Shown piece by piece: positions 50,406-61,711 of a stretch of DNA of 64,000 nt. Where the stretch lies: positions 62,001 through 126,000 of the forward strand of contig NTMA01000104.1 in assembly GCA_002917075.1 (NCBI GenBank). Direction: 5' to 3'. The number at the start of each line of letters is the position of its first letter. Positions within the stretch are counted from its first letter, which is position 1. The notes beneath the pieces were generated by a model. That model was not told the DNA's origin. It searched no databases and saw only the letters and a program-made list of their open reading frames with translations. The translations under genes and the position numbers were made by a program. Source of the stretch: Hawksworthiomyces lignivorus (lineage: Eukaryota > Ascomycota > Sordariomycetes > Ophiostomatales > Ophiostomataceae).

Positions 50406-53400
50406 ATGCCCTCTTCAGACCCTAATCCTCTTACAATTTCTACGACACAAACTACTTTCCCCCTTTATACTCTGAAAGCTCGCGAAGGCGACACATACAT
50501 TCCTGTAGTGTCGTCGTCCGCCTCGACTGCCCTGTGCAGCACAACCATTTCGAGCAAAACAATGTCATCAAACAGAAGCTCTTCTCAAGAGAAGACCGGC
50601 GTGGAGTCCTTCCCCGGTCCGCCTAAGACGACTTCAATGACACCAACTTCCACACTAAGTGAGATGCAACTCGAGCAGGTGCAGGCTCTGCACTTAGATA
50701 GTATCCAAGCTGGCATCTATTCCAACTCCAGTTTCCCCTCTCTTTCAACATCGACGACTGCAAGTAGGACGTCAAGCTTGCACAATTCGCCATCGATAAC
50801 TTCAAATGCGCCTACTCCAACATATAGCAACTCCATGGTACCTTCGCCCGAGCCACTTCGCGGGCGAGATCTTGGGCCTGTTAGTGTGTCGACATTTCAA
50901 CTCCCAGATTCCATGCTGTCTCACAAGCTAAGCGCAGCTTCACTCCAGTACACACCGCCTCCCAGTGCGCAGGCTACTAGCGGCGTAACGCAGGACACTG
51001 TGAAACAGAACAACAACCTAATTCGGCGTTTCTCCAACAAAGCATCCAAAGCGATCAGTCGACGCAGGCAGTCGTCAGCCCACCCTCACAGCCGGGATGT
51101 TAGTGTAGGGCCAGGAATACTTCGCAGGCGAAGCGATAGCAATAATACAGCGCCGACCAGTGATATCTTGGAACGGTCCACTTTTGATACGGACTCCGAA
51201 TATGACGCTGATGAGCGCGATGACGGCGAGAGTATCGCCACTTCCGCATTCGATAGCAATACGAATGCCGACGGGTCGCCAACAACGAACGGCACCGCGT
51301 CCACCAACAACCTGTCAGCGGTGATCCCATCATCTACTCCCGCACCTGCCCAGATGGGACCTGTGATCCCACTTGCCCTCCTTCACGGCGTTCCTATTCG
51401 CAAAGTCTCCAAGAAGAACAACAACAAGCGGATAATTCTTAGTTTGGACGCCGATGCTGGGAAAATCAATTGGAATCGTTCCCGATCAAAGCAAATCTAC
51501 ATTGATGATATCAAAGAGATCCGTACAGCTGGTGACATTAGGCAATACCGCCTCGACTGCAATGTTTCGGAACCCGAAGAGGGGCGGTTCTTCTCCATCC
51601 TCTATGCTGTTCCAGATACAACCCAGACGAAATTGATGCACCTTATTGCTGACACAGACGAGAGTTTTATGGACTGGACAACCACATTGGACGCTATTTA
51701 CAAGCATCGTTCCGATAACATGGCTTCTCTTATGTCCTTCAATGATAAGGCTGTCCGCAACTACTGGAATCGCGAGATGGCAAAGCAGTCCACAGATAAA
51801 CTCAGCACGAGCTCTTCAGGGGCCGAGGCTGGTGAGATTGACTTTGCTGGCGTTGAGCGTGTTTGCCGCAATCTGCATATCCATGTACCTCAAGAAACAC
51901 TTCGCGCAAAGTTCGCCGAGGCCGACGTATTCCGCTCCGGCTATTTGAATTATACCGGCTTCCAAGAGTTTGTACGTTTGATGAAGAAGCGTGGTGATAT
52001 TCAAGCCATCTACCGCACAATTGCGTTAAATGTCAACAAGGGCATTACCCGTGAAGAGTTTTTTGACTTTTTACGCAATGTGCAAGGAGAGAATGTTGAT
52101 GACGATCGGCTCTCCTGGGATGCCGTATTTGCGCGCTTCTCGCGCCGGCCCAAGGTGTCTGCAAGAGAATCAGCAACAGAAGCCGGTGCTGACCTGCAAT
52201 TGAATGGCATCGATGAGACTCTAAGAATGTCCGAGGCTGGACTTGCGGGCTATCTTACATCAACATATAACTTATCGACCATAAAAGAGCCAAAAGAATA
52301 CACTTTTGATCGTCCCATGAACGAATATTACATTTCTAGCTCTCATAACACATATCTTGTTGGTCGCCAAATAGCCGGGACGTCAAGCATCGAGGGCTAC
52401 ATTTCTGCTCTCACGCGTGGCTGCCGCTGCGTTGAGATTGACTGTTGGGATGGTGCAGATGGTCAGCCTATTGTTGTCCATGGCAAGACATGGACTTCAA
52501 GCATATCCTTCCGCGAAGCCATCAGTGCGATCAATAAGTACGCCTTCAGCAAGTCACCATTTCCTTTGTGGATCTCACTGGAGGTTCACTGCAACCCAGA
52601 GCAGCAGAGAATTATGGCTAGGATCATGCGCGAGATCTTTGGCAATGCGCTTGTCACTGAGCCACTCCCGTCAGCCACAAATCGCCTGCCCTCGCCATCC
52701 GAGCTGAAGCACCGTATTCTTGTCAAGACGAAAAAGACGCAGCAGCCCCCGTCTCTGCTGCCATTCCCACAGCAGACAGCGAGCGAGATCATTGCCAACA
52801 ACAGCAGCGAGTTTTCAGGAAGACGCAGAGGAAACAGCTTGCCTACGCCGTTCCAGAGACCGATTACGCTTGATGGCAATGCTTCATCTGCTGTTTATTC
52901 TCCAACAAGCCAGGTATCATCTCCTCTTTCACACAGTGGCCAGATTAGTCCCGGTTACTCCACCCCAACAACGCCGCGGAAGTCAAGTACACCCAAAGCC
53001 CGGGTAATGACTATCAATACGACAATGAGCAGCGAAATGCGCCGTGATGCATCACACGACGGAGTGCGCGACTTGGGGAGCAGTAGTGCTAGTGATTGTG
53101 ACAGTGGCAGCGAGAAACTCACGGCAAAGCACAAGCAGAGCAAGATTGTGCCAGAACTAGGCTGTCTTGCTGTGTATTGTGTTGGTGTCCACAAGGCGAC
53201 ACCATTCGATGATGCCGAGTGCAAGATGTTCAACCACATCTTGTCATGGGATGAGACAGTTTACGAGAAGAACACCAAGACGCGGGACTACAGAAGAGCT
53301 GTGCACTGGCACAATATGCGATATTTGATGCGCGTCTACCCGAAGCCGTACCGATTTAGTTCGTCTAATTTCAATCCGCTGGCGCACTGGCGCAGAGGTG

Positions 53401-54164
53401 TGCAGATGGCTGCCCTTAACTGGCAGACGTACGACCTGGGAATGCAGTTGAATGCTGCCATGTTCACTGGCGGCACGGACCAATCCGGCTATGTGCTGAA
53501 GCCGCGCGAATGTCGCGAGTTTCAGGTCTTGCCCAATCTACCAGGCGAGAGCAAGCCACGAGAGCTAAAGAGGGAACGTAAAAATGTGAACTTCAGTATT
53601 AGTGTCGTCTCAGCGCAGCAGCTAATGCGACCTGTGACGTTCCCAGAGCGCCGCACGTTGGACCCTTACGTGGAGGTTGAGGTTTTCATGGCTGACGACA
53701 AGCGTGATCGAGACGAAGCCAAGCAGCCGATGGACTATGTTGCATCTACGCCAATGCTTTATCGCACGAAGATTGCTCCCGAGAATGGCTTCAATCCAGT
53801 CTTCGATGAGCGGTTCAACTTCCGCTTTACGACCAAATACCCCGACCTTGTCTTTGTTCGGATCAGTGTGAAGTTGGCAGAGAACGGTAAATATACCAAC
53901 AGCAATCCGACTGCCACATTCACTGCAAAGTTGAGCAATCTGAAGCATGGCTACAGAACTATTCCGCTTCTAGATATGAATGGCGATCGATACATGTTTT
54001 CAACGCTCTTCTGTGAGATTCGCAAAGAACCTATCACCAGCATCTTTGTGCCGTGCCCGGCCGATGTTCTTGAGACCACAAACAAACTGAAGAGCATTCG
54101 CACCGTTTTCAACCGGTCTACGAATCTGAGTCCCAAGTCGAGTCTTGACAGTGGACTGTCATGA
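50406..54164 (+). CDS. PLC1: Phosphoinositide-specific phospholipase C (delta-type)
   Basis: A single-exon gene of about 1252 residues that hydrolyses PIP2 to diacylglycerol and inositol phosphate. In order: a Ser/Thr-rich N-terminal extension of about 325 residues; a PH-like domain (about 327-437); an EF-hand-like region (about 476-566); the X box (about 638-778) with catalytic H647 in SSSHNTY and H692 in VVHGKTW, 45 residues apart as in mammalian PLC-delta; a 140-residue low-complexity linker; the Y box (about 915-1042) with YPKPYRFSSSNFNP and GVQMAALNWQT; and a C2 domain (about 1059-1190). The frame is open upstream of 50406 but without an ATG. An alternative in-frame ATG at 50562 would drop 52 residues. 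The stop is TGA at 54162-54164. Yeast Plc1 acts in stress, kinetochore and inositol-polyphosphate signalling. Confidence 0.92.
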   Translation: MPSSDPNPLTISTTQTTFPLYTLKAREGDTYIPVVSSSASTALCSTTISSKTMSSNRSSSQEKTGVESFPGPPKTTSMTPTSTLSEMQLEQVQALHLDSIQAGIYSNSSFPSLSTSTTASRTSSLHNSPSITSNAPTPTYSNSMVPSPEPLRGRDLGPVSVSTFQLPDSMLSHKLSAASLQYTPPPSAQATSGVTQDTVKQNNNLIRRFSNKASKAISRRRQSSAHPHSRDVSVGPGILRRRSDSNNTAPTSDILERSTFDTDSEYDADERDDGESIATSAFDSNTNADGSPTTNGTASTNNLSAVIPSSTPAPAQMGPVIPLALLHGVPIRKVSKKNNNKRIILSLDADAGKINWNRSRSKQIYIDDIKEIRTAGDIRQYRLDCNVSEPEEGRFFSILYAVPDTTQTKLMHLIADTDESFMDWTTTLDAIYKHRSDNMASLMSFNDKAVRNYWNREMAKQSTDKLSTSSSGAEAGEIDFAGVERVCRNLHIHVPQETLRAKFAEADVFRSGYLNYTGFQEFVRLMKKRGDIQAIYRTIALNVNKGITREEFFDFLRNVQGENVDDDRLSWDAVFARFSRRPKVSARESATEAGADLQLNGIDETLRMSEAGLAGYLTSTYNLSTIKEPKEYTFDRPMNEYYISSSHNTYLVGRQIAGTSSIEGYISALTRGCRCVEIDCWDGADGQPIVVHGKTWTSSISFREAISAINKYAFSKSPFPLWISLEVHCNPEQQRIMARIMREIFGNALVTEPLPSATNRLPSPSELKHRILVKTKKTQQPPSLLPFPQQTASEIIANNSSEFSGRRRGNSLPTPFQRPITLDGNASSAVYSPTSQVSSPLSHSGQISPGYSTPTTPRKSSTPKARVMTINTTMSSEMRRDASHDGVRDLGSSSASDCDSGSEKLTAKHKQSKIVPELGCLAVYCVGVHKATPFDDAECKMFNHILSWDETVYEKNTKTRDYRRAVHWHNMRYLMRVYPKPYRFSSSNFNPLAHWRRGVQMAALNWQTYDLGMQLNAAMFTGGTDQSGYVLKPRECREFQVLPNLPGESKPRELKRERKNVNFSISVVSAQQLMRPVTFPERRTLDPYVEVEVFMADDKRDRDEAKQPMDYVASTPMLYRTKIAPENGFNPVFDERFNFRFTTKYPDLVFVRISVKLAENGKYTNSNPTATFTAKLSNLKHGYRTIPLLDMNGDRYMFSTLFCEIRKEPITSIFVPCPADVLETTNKLKSIRTVFNRSTNLSPKSSLDSGLS

Positions 54165-55509
54165 AACTTTATTTTCTTTCTTGTATTATCACAGGTCTTG
54201 TTTGTTTGTTTTACCTTTCCTTATGTATTATCACCTATGGCTCTATGGCGAGGATGCCATTATCTTTCATTTTTTTACACGAAGTCCCCAAGACATGTTA
54301 AAAAGTGCATAGCGAGTGTCGGTTGAAGGTAGCGCATATACGGATTTCGTTTTCATTGCTTTTGTTCATATCCTCATACAAGTTTACATGAATTTCTTTT
54401 TGCATTCTTTGTTGCTGCTCCCTGTTCTTTTTGAGGCAATGGACGATTAGTTCGCTATAGAACGAGGAAACAAAATCATTGGAGCCGGGTTGCATTTTTG
54501 AGATCAGTTAGCATGGTATGAGCCGAGATCAAAGGGAGTCCGTTATCTATGACAAAGGAAGGGGGAAGATGCATTTTCATGTTTTTATTGGGCTAGTCAA
54601 GTAGCTACTGGGCGCACAGAGAAGGAATTCAATGTTCCAACGTATGGGAGTTTCGTGAAACCTGTGCATGCACAGATGGGATTCTTGGCCGGAGGCCTGC
54701 TGTGTCTTTATCACCTGTCTTGACAGCTCTTCCTGCATTGTTCCTATTAGTTCCTTAGGATTTCTCATGAGAATGTCTTGCATTTCTGTTTTTGTTAGAA
54801 TGCTTTGTTTTCTATTCTTTTTTTTTTTCTTTCAATTCTTCCTATTCCTCCTATTATTTCTTTTATTTTTTTTTTTAGACCTCTGTGCAGCTGGTTCACC
54901 TTATTCATTAACAATCATTTCAAGACCGATTTTCGAACACTGAATTCTCTATTTCTTTGGCATCTCATATACACTTGGTAGCACAAACAAGCAGCTCACG
55001 CTGCACCAATTTGATGACTCATATTCCATGATGCTTCTTTTATATAACTCATGAAGTGCTTTTATTTTATTGCGTAGCTATTACAAATGCTCCCTAATCT
55101 GTTCTACTGCTTCTGGCTATGTATCACAAATATATGTCAATTCATTGGATTCTTCCATGCATGTCTTGCCTCCACCACCTCCGTCGACGTCGTCTATAGG
55201 TGCATAAAATATGATAGAAAGTCTACAAGAGACAACACCTCTTTTACGAATAAATACTTGGTTTGGCCGTGAAAGAAACATATAAAAAAGCAAAATAAGT
55301 CCGTTCGCACGAGGCAACCCAACACCATCGCAAAAAAGAAGAAGAAAAAAGGGCATAATTGCGAAAGGAGAAAGAAACAAAACACAAGCTGAAGCCGTTC
55401 ATATGCAATTTCGGCTGTCCCAACCCGCCATATATATACATATATATAAAATAAAAATAGTAAGACCAAGAGGAAGAAGGGTCGGAAACGAACACCAGGA
55501 ACAGAGGCT
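54165..55509. other. Convergent 3' region between PLC1 and the DHHC transferase
   Basis: About 1.35 kb between two convergent stops, AT-rich. A pyrimidine-rich stretch (about 54815-54880) and TATATA words near 55430-55450 are present. It should hold both 3' UTRs. No gene is evident; the ORFs arise from T-rich simple sequence. Confidence 0.55.
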
Positions 55510-57705
55510 CTAGTCCACGCCCCCATCGTCCACATCATTGACGCTGCTGCTCCTGCGTGCGCTGTCCGCAGCCGCGTCCAGGGGAGGCGCCCTCGACTCG
55601 CTGGCCGCCGGCGATGCTGCTGCCGCGGCGGTCGGCGACGACATCGATGCCGTGCTGACCTTGCGTAATAGACCGCTGGCCGAATCGGGCATCCACGGGG
55701 CCCGCAAAGGAGAATGAGGCCGCTGCTGTAGCAGGGGCTGCTGCTGCTGCTTCTGGGATGGCCGTGCGGCAGCAGCGTCTTCCTCTTCGCTGGTGTGGTC
55801 CAAGTCGTCCGTTCCGTCCTCATCGTACTCGTCGTCGTCGTCGTCGTCGTCGTCATAAAACAAATGGTCTTCGGGAAGTGCCCGCCCGGCGGCATTCAGC
55901 CGCTGCATGGAGACGGCGTTGGGCGAGGCGAGGGCCGCCGACCCAGCCCTCGCGCCGCCAGGCCCGTCGGCATACGATAAGCGGGGGTCCCGGCCCAGGA
56001 TACGATCCGCTTTGGAAGGCGACGGCGAAAGCACCGGGCCCGGCGACCGGCGGTAGCGACTCGGGGACGTCTTTGACGCAGAGGTTGAGTTGAGGTTGAG
56101 GAGCGGGGCAGGCCGGCCCGAATAGTTCCGGGGGGGCTGCTGCAGGTTCTGTGGGTTCTGGGAGTTCCGGTTCGGCGTGCTGCGCGGGTTGCGCGGCGGC
56201 GTCGCCATGGTGGTCACGATAATGGGCGGCGACGGCATGGGGGCGTCGTCGGAGACGCCCCAGCCGGCGGCGCGCTCGCGGGCGCTCTGGGCGTCGCGCT
56301 CCTGGCGGATGCGGTCGCGGGCGGCTAGCCACTTGGGGCTGGGCTCCCAGGACCAGCCGTCGCCAGTGGTGGTGCAGATGGGCACGGCCCACAACCAGGG
56401 GTTGGTGCCAAACATGTGCAGCAGGTTGCGGCGCGTCCCCAGGTCGAAGGCATGCGGCAGCTTCTCGCTGTCCTGCTCGTCGAGGTACTCTTCGTGGCGC
56501 TTCTGGGCGCGGTAGCGCTCGAGGTCGTCGTAGGTGAGACGGCGGCCCATCTGGGCCTCGGCGCCGTGGCGGCCGCTGCCGCTGGAGTTGCCGTAGTCGT
56601 CATCAATGTCGTCGTGCGCTCCTTCTACGCCGTCAAAGAGGCCCTGCTCTTCGTCGTGGATACGCCCGCTGCCGCCGCCGCCCAGCTGGTGCAGCTGCCG
56701 GCCGTACTGCGGCAGGGGCACGCCCTGCTCGCTGTTGCCGCTGCCCCCCGAAGCCAGGGCGCTGCCGATGGTGCTGGCCATGGTGGCCACGGTGTTGGCG
56801 GTCCTGCTGCGCAGCGGCGAGCGGTAGCGGGTCTTCTCCATGCATTCGATGGTGGTCTGGCCGCGGCAGGCCAGGACGATGTGCCAGGCAGTGAAGAGGG
56901 TGACGACGAGGCCGATGATGCCGCCGATGACGCAGAGCATGATGTACTGGATGGGCATGAAGGAGTCGCCGTAGCTGGTGTAGGTGGTGTCGTTGACGAG
57001 CTCGGTCCATACCCAGGCGCCGGAGATGACAAAGGCAAAGTCGCTGAGGAGCGAGGTGTAGATCAGGAACAGCAGAAAGGCCTTGCCGTTGCGCAGGCCA
57101 ATGCAGTTGGCCAGCCAGGGGCAGTGGTGGTCCATCTTGAGCACGCAGCGGCGGCAGGTGGAGCAGTGGTGGGCGCGGTCGGGCTTGCGGGCCTGGCACT
57201 TCTTGCAGAAGCGCATCTCCCCGTTGGACTTGACGGTGAGGGAGGCGGCCGTGCCGCCGGTGGTCGCCGACATGGGATGGTTGTTGGCGGTGACCGGGAG
57301 CGTGCTGTAGCCATGGTCGTTGGTGGTGCTGCCGGGCGACGTGAAGACGGCGGTGGTGTAGGACCAGATCAGCATGCAGTACAGCACGGCAGCGACAGCG
57401 GCGCACCAGGGCCCGATCCAGGTAGACCGGCCAGACGTGATGGGCGCGGTGCCCAGGCTGACCAGCACCCAGACAGCCCAGCTGGTCAGGGTGTAGACGA
57501 AGGCGAGCGGGAAGTAGGTGGCACACATGCAGCAGCCCCGCTCGATACGCCGGGCTAGGCGGCGGCCGATCATGTTGGAGTTGGCAGAGTAGGGGTCGGT
57601 CTCGGAAACGTCGGCTTCGTCGTGGAGGTTGTTGGATGGTTCGGGGACGAACGGATGTAGGAGGTGATGTGTATGATCGGTATGGTCGTCGTTATTGTCA
57701 TCCAT
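55510..57705 (-). CDS. PFA3: DHHC palmitoyltransferase, Pfa3-like
   Basis: A single-exon coding region of about 731 residues. DHHC enzymes attach palmitate to cysteines; yeast Pfa3 modifies the vacuole-fusion protein Vac8. [17 protein letters not shown], then [20 protein letters not shown], forms the cysteine-rich domain, with the DHHC tetrad at residues 192-195. Two membrane segments precede it ([18 protein letters not shown] and the next stretch) and two follow it, giving the usual four-pass layout with a cytosolic active site. [20 protein letters not shown] fits fungal Pfa3 proteins. The C-terminal half is long, Ser/Pro-rich and disordered, with an eight-Asp run from a GAC/GAT repeat. ATG 57705 is the first ATG in the open frame. 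The frame continues upstream to a possible acceptor (TGTAG) near 57791, so an upstream exon is possible. Confidence 0.85.
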   Translation of the reverse strand: MDDNNDDHTDHTHHLLHPFVPEPSNNLHDEADVSETDPYSANSNMIGRRLARRIERGCCMCATYFPLAFVYTLTSWAVWVLVSLGTAPITSGRSTWIGPWCAAVAAVLYCMLIWSYTTAVFTSPGSTTNDHGYSTLPVTANNHPMSATTGGTAASLTVKSNGEMRFCKKCQARKPDRAHHCSTCRRCVLKMDHHCPWLANCIGLRNGKAFLLFLIYTSLLSDFAFVISGAWVWTELVNDTTYTSYGDSFMPIQYIMLCVIGGIIGLVVTLFTAWHIVLACRGQTTIECMEKTRYRSPLRSRTANTVATMASTIGSALASGGSGNSEQGVPLPQYGRQLHQLGGGGSGRIHDEEQGLFDGVEGAHDDIDDDYGNSSGSGRHGAEAQMGRRLTYDDLERYRAQKRHEEYLDEQDSEKLPHAFDLGTRRNLLHMFGTNPWLWAVPICTTTGDGWSWEPSPKWLAARDRIRQERDAQSARERAAGWGVSDDAPMPSPPIIVTTMATPPRNPRSTPNRNSQNPQNLQQPPRNYSGRPAPLLNLNSTSASKTSPSRYRRSPGPVLSPSPSKADRILGRDPRLSYADGPGGARAGSAALASPNAVSMQRLNAAGRALPEDHLFYDDDDDDDDEYDEDGTDDLDHTSEEEDAAAARPSQKQQQQPLLQQRPHSPLRAPWMPDSASGLLRKVSTASMSSPTAAAAASPAASESRAPPLDAAADSARRSSSVNDVDDGGVD

Positions 57706-58870
57706 CGGCCGCAGATAGAAGAGCGAGAGGAAGGCAAGAAGAATGCCAGAAGCAGACAAAGGTTGGACGAAGGTGGTTGTCGATGAGGATCTACAAGAGA
57801 ATGTGTGCAGTCAGGGTGAAAACCAGTTTCGAGACGGGCATCGTAATGAGTGCAATCAAGCAAGGGAGAGCCGGAGAGAGGAGGGAGGGAGAGTATCAGT
57901 AACTTTCTCTGGCTCTTGCAAAGATCTCCCTCTTCCTCCGCCTTGTCGTGTCGTGTCGTGTCGTCGTCGTTGTTGTCGTTGTTCTTCTCGTCGTTGCTGC
58001 GGCTGACAGCTGACGCACCTTTTGAAGAAAAGGCTTTGGCTTGTGGCTGTGTGGAAAGGAAAGAGCCAACAGCACTATGTAATTATTGCCAATATCTCTA
58101 AAAGCAGAAAACCACACAGAAAAAGGCAGGAACGAGCTTGGTGGAGCGCCCTAAGAGAAGGGGGATCTCCTCTAATGCAATAGCGGGCTCGGATAGTGGG
58201 GTACAGGGTCTCTCGGACTGCACGGCGTCTTATATCAGAGTACCAAAAGAGCTGCGTAATGCTATATTTCTGGCTTTCTCTCGCGATGCTGATTGGCCCA
58301 GGGACGCTTTGGCTGCATTTCACCCCTGAACTACGGACCACTACGGAGATGTGTACAGACGCAGCAGAGAGGAGCTGTTAATATATCCCCCCGTATTCGC
58401 AAGGAATGCAGAGCACGACCACGCAGCTTTTGCTCCGTTTCCAGATGCTCGTTTCACATTCTACCAGAGAAGGGCTATCGATAAGACGAAACAATATGCC
58501 CCGATTGTTTCCGCACCTGATCTCTCAGATTCATTGAGAGATGAGATGAGATGGCACGGTCTTCTTCATGAAATGGCTGCAATCCAAAGATAGCAATCTT
58601 AAATTCTATATCGAGAAAGACAACTACTCTATGGTGCCCTGTCTTTCTGCTGCAGTCGCTCGATTTTTGGGGAGTCCTGTATCTCAACTTCTCTTCCTCT
58701 ATAGCTCTCCAATTCTCTACTATGCCCCCCTAATCTATCGCTTCCATATCATGACCTTTCCGTATCTGGATGCCACTGGATGAGTAAGACAACCTAGCCA
58801 TGCTCATTCCCTCCTCGAACGTTGTCCTCTGGTTTCTTTCTAGGTTAGTTTTTATGGCGGCTGCTCTGCC
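57706..58870. other. Intergenic region upstream of PFA3 and downstream of the zinc-finger gene
   Basis: About 1.2 kb. The left part is the PFA3 promoter and leader, including purine-rich sequence at 57860-57895 and a TGTCG/TCG repeat at 57945-57975. A minus-strand TGTAG acceptor with an upstream CTGAC-like branch site near 57790-57812 suggests a 5' UTR intron. The rest shows nothing recognisable. Confidence 0.5.
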
Positions 58871-59268
58871 TCACCACCCGCTATGGTCTTCCTGGGGCTC
58901 GCCATTCGTCAGCAGAGCCTGGCCGGCGTCCAGCTGCACTTCGTAGGCCACGGTCATGTCGACGTTGCGGCCCTTGATGTCGGCCACGCCGGCGGTCAGG
59001 ATGTTGAGGAAGGGCAGGTACTCCTCCGAGTCGCGGAAGTGGCAGCGGCTGGACTGGGACTCGCAGTGCTGCATCAGGGCCATGACGGACGTGAAGAAGC
59101 TGAAGCAGGACGGGCACTGGACGCGCAGGGTCGTGTGCGACGTGTCTGATTTGAGGTGCATGACAAGGCCACCGGGGGTCTTGAAGTTTTTTCTATACAG
59201 AAAGAGGTCAGTGTGCTCAGACCGCTGCAGTTAGGACCCAGCAAAAAAATGGGGAAAGAAGGAAAAGG

Positions 59269-59301
<33 letters not shown>

Positions 59302-60687
59302 CCCCGAGCGCCGGCACATCTCGTGCGGGCAGTTGTACCGGCCAGAGTAGCGGTTCCTGTATTTGGTCACATTGAACCGAGGGTGATCGGGGTGGTCAGG
59401 GTTCAGCGCGTTCATGCGTCGCCGGACGTCCGCGTCCTTGTTCTTCTGGCTCTCCTGTATGTCGGCAGCGGAAGGGGCGTCCCCGTCGACGCCCTCGGTG
59501 AGGCCCATCATCTTGAGGCCGTCGAGCAGGTTCGTGGGCGGCGGGATCTGCGGCTGCTCGCTGGGCGCTGCCGCCGCCACCGCGGATGGGAGCGGCGGCA
59601 GCACATGCCGTGGGGCCCGCGCAGGCCGTGAGGGCGAAGACGCGCTGGGCGGTCGCCGGGCCAGGGCCGTCGTCGCCGTCGTCGCCGTCGCCGTCGCTAG
59701 TTGCGCTGCACGCTCTGGCACCAACATGTCTTGGCCGGCCCAGACGTCCAGACCGCGGTTGCCGCGCAGGCCGCCGCCGCCGCCACGCAGAGGGCTGGCG
59801 TCATCAGTCAAGAGGTCCGGCGCCTTGGAGTCGCCCCGGCGGAAGTCGCTGGCAGACCGCGTGGCGGCAGCGACGACAAACGCCGATGGCCTACCAGGAG
59901 GAGCGGTACCGGTGCTGCTAGTGCCCCCGTCGTCGCCCCCAGGAGTGGAGCCGTTTGGGTTCTCCGCGGAGCGCTGTCGGGCAGGGAGCAACTTGCCAGA
60001 GGGCCCATTCTCATTATTGGCATCATCGCCGGCGGCGACAGGGGGCAGCAGTCGCTGCCTCTGGATCATGTCATCAAACTCGTTGGTGAGGGCTGACGTG
60101 TTGATGCCAATGAAGCGGCCGTAGTCGCCGACGTTGACGCCGCTCATGTTGAAGATACCCAGCTCCGCCTGGCTGGCAGCGTCGCCCCCACCGCTTGCGC
60201 CGCTCGCCGTCAGCAGATTCGTCGCGGTGGTGGCGCGGATCAGCTTGAGGCGGTGCTCGCTCACACGCATGCTGTGGATGTGCTCGCACCGGTCGTTCTC
60301 CAGGTGGTTCATTAGCAGGTGCAGGCGCTCAAACGGTTCCTGGCAGCCCGGGCAGGTGAGTTTCTGCTTAGCTGGGTGTTGCTGCATCCGAGAAGCAGAA
60401 GAAAAGGGGCATGTCAGCTTTAGTCACATTGAGGAGCAGCCCAGAAGGTAAGATAACAAGAAGACGGGCTGCTTCAGGCCTAGTCCAAAACGCACCAGCT
60501 GGTAGTGGCGCACGAGGCCGGCAAAAGTTTTATGCTCCAGCTTGCACACGTGGCACTTCATGTGCGACTTGGTTTTGCTGGCCCGGATCATGTCCCATTT
60601 GTGTGTGAGAAGCTCCTCTTCGGATGAGAAGATCTGCACGCCGTCGGGACAGTCAAAGCACTGGTACATCTTCTCGTCGTCCTCCAT
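58871..60687 (-). CDS. Multi-C2H2 zinc-finger protein
   Basis: Three exons, 60687..60496, 60381..59303 and 59192..58871, code about 530 residues. Two introns, with donors GTGCGT and GTATGC, interrupt it. The first join rebuilds a finger: CHVC ... HYQL-QH. Further pairs are YQCFDC near the start, CPGC ... HLENDRCEH, CPHEMC ... HLKSDTSH, whose middle is rebuilt by the second join (RRSGKNFKTPGG), and CPSC ... HCESQSSRCH. Both joins yielding fingers is strong support for the model. The centre is low-complexity and rich in Ala, Gly and Pro. Such proteins bind nucleic acid or protein; whether this is a transcription factor cannot be said. The second intron has T27 directly after its donor. Confidence 0.82.
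59269..59295. repeat. A27 run (T27 in the transcript strand) inside an intron
   Basis: Twenty-seven A on the plus strand, so T27 on the coding strand. It begins just seven bases into the second intron of the zinc-finger gene (donor at 59302-59301). Confidence 0.95.
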
Positions 60688-61032
60688 GATGGCGATGCTT
60701 TTATCAGCAGCTAGACGATGTATCGCTGAGCTGTTAATAGGGGTGTGCAGCGACACAGGCCGGCAGAGTAGGCGATGGTCGTGGGTAATTTGGCAAATAT
60801 ATAAAGACATGAAATGCAAAAAAGAAGCTTTAATGGTAAGTCGAGGTGATGGCCAATGCGGGTCTGAGAGATAGATGGCACAAGAGAGCTCCAAGGCAAA
60901 CGAAAAGCCAAAAGAATATAAGAATGGCTTGAGAAGATTATAGGATGCAAGTACCCGTGCAAACGGCTTTCACTAAGTAAATAACTGAGTCACTACAGAA
61001 AGAGCTGCCATGTCACAGAAGCTCTTAGATGA

Positions 61033-61043
61033 TATATAAAAGG
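61033..61043 (+). promoter_or_regulatory. TATA-box word TATATAAAAGG
   Basis: A consensus-quality TATA element about 29 bases upstream of a tRNA-like 5' segment (GCGTCTGCCCGAGTGGTC). It could serve an unannotated short transcript or be coincidental. Confidence 0.35.
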
Positions 61044-61690
61044 CAGGAGCTATCTAGGTGAGCGTCTGCCCGAGTGGTCAAGCCCGGCTAGCTGCCAACT
61101 GCTGCCACTTGACAGTCTTGGAAAGTAATAGAAGATGTCTGCATGTTTTCGCTCATATCCATCAGCTGTAAATAAATGCCTGTAAAAATATAGACCTGTA
61201 CCTTCATACAATCAGGAGGGAGAAGAGCTTTGGCTACTGTGATTCCAATGGTGAATTGGGCACGTAAGCCTCCCAGCAAATCATGATGGTGCCTATATAC
61301 GTACGAGTCGCCACAATATATATCCAGTCTTGTCGCAATTGTGCTGTCTGTTCTCTACACAGTATCAATATCATCAATAGAGAGAAATGAATCTCTTGAA
61401 GAACCAAAAAAGGGTCTCCCTTCTGCCGAGCACTGCAATCAATTTCCCGGGTTTTGTTCGGCCCTGATCGCTGGGTTGTGTTTCCAGCGTTTCTCGCAGA
61501 CCATTTTTGCATAAATTCGGCACATCAGCTGGAACAGGGGAAAATCGCATAGTGTGGCCGCATAGTAACTAAGTAAGGAGGATATTGTAATTAGAGGCTG
61601 ACAAAGGAGGAGCAAAAATGTCATTGAATAAGAAGGACAATAAAACGACAGACGGCTTGTGCCGGGAAGTATGGAATTTAGTTGGGTGTA

Positions 61691-61711
61691 TTAGATATTA
61701 GATATTAGATA
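61691..61711. repeat. Three tandem copies of TTAGATA
   Basis: A short perfect 7-base tandem repeat in AT-rich intergenic DNA. Probably slippage. Confidence 0.85.

Noticed and set aside
56416..57558. 380-codon ORF antisense to the DHHC transferase
   Set aside because: Ala/Val/Gly-rich product typical of the reverse strand of GC-biased coding DNA.
61062..61150. tRNA gene call
   Set aside because: Only the 5' acceptor/D-arm-like part is present; no T-arm/B-box and no complementary 3' acceptor strand. Kept only as a finding.
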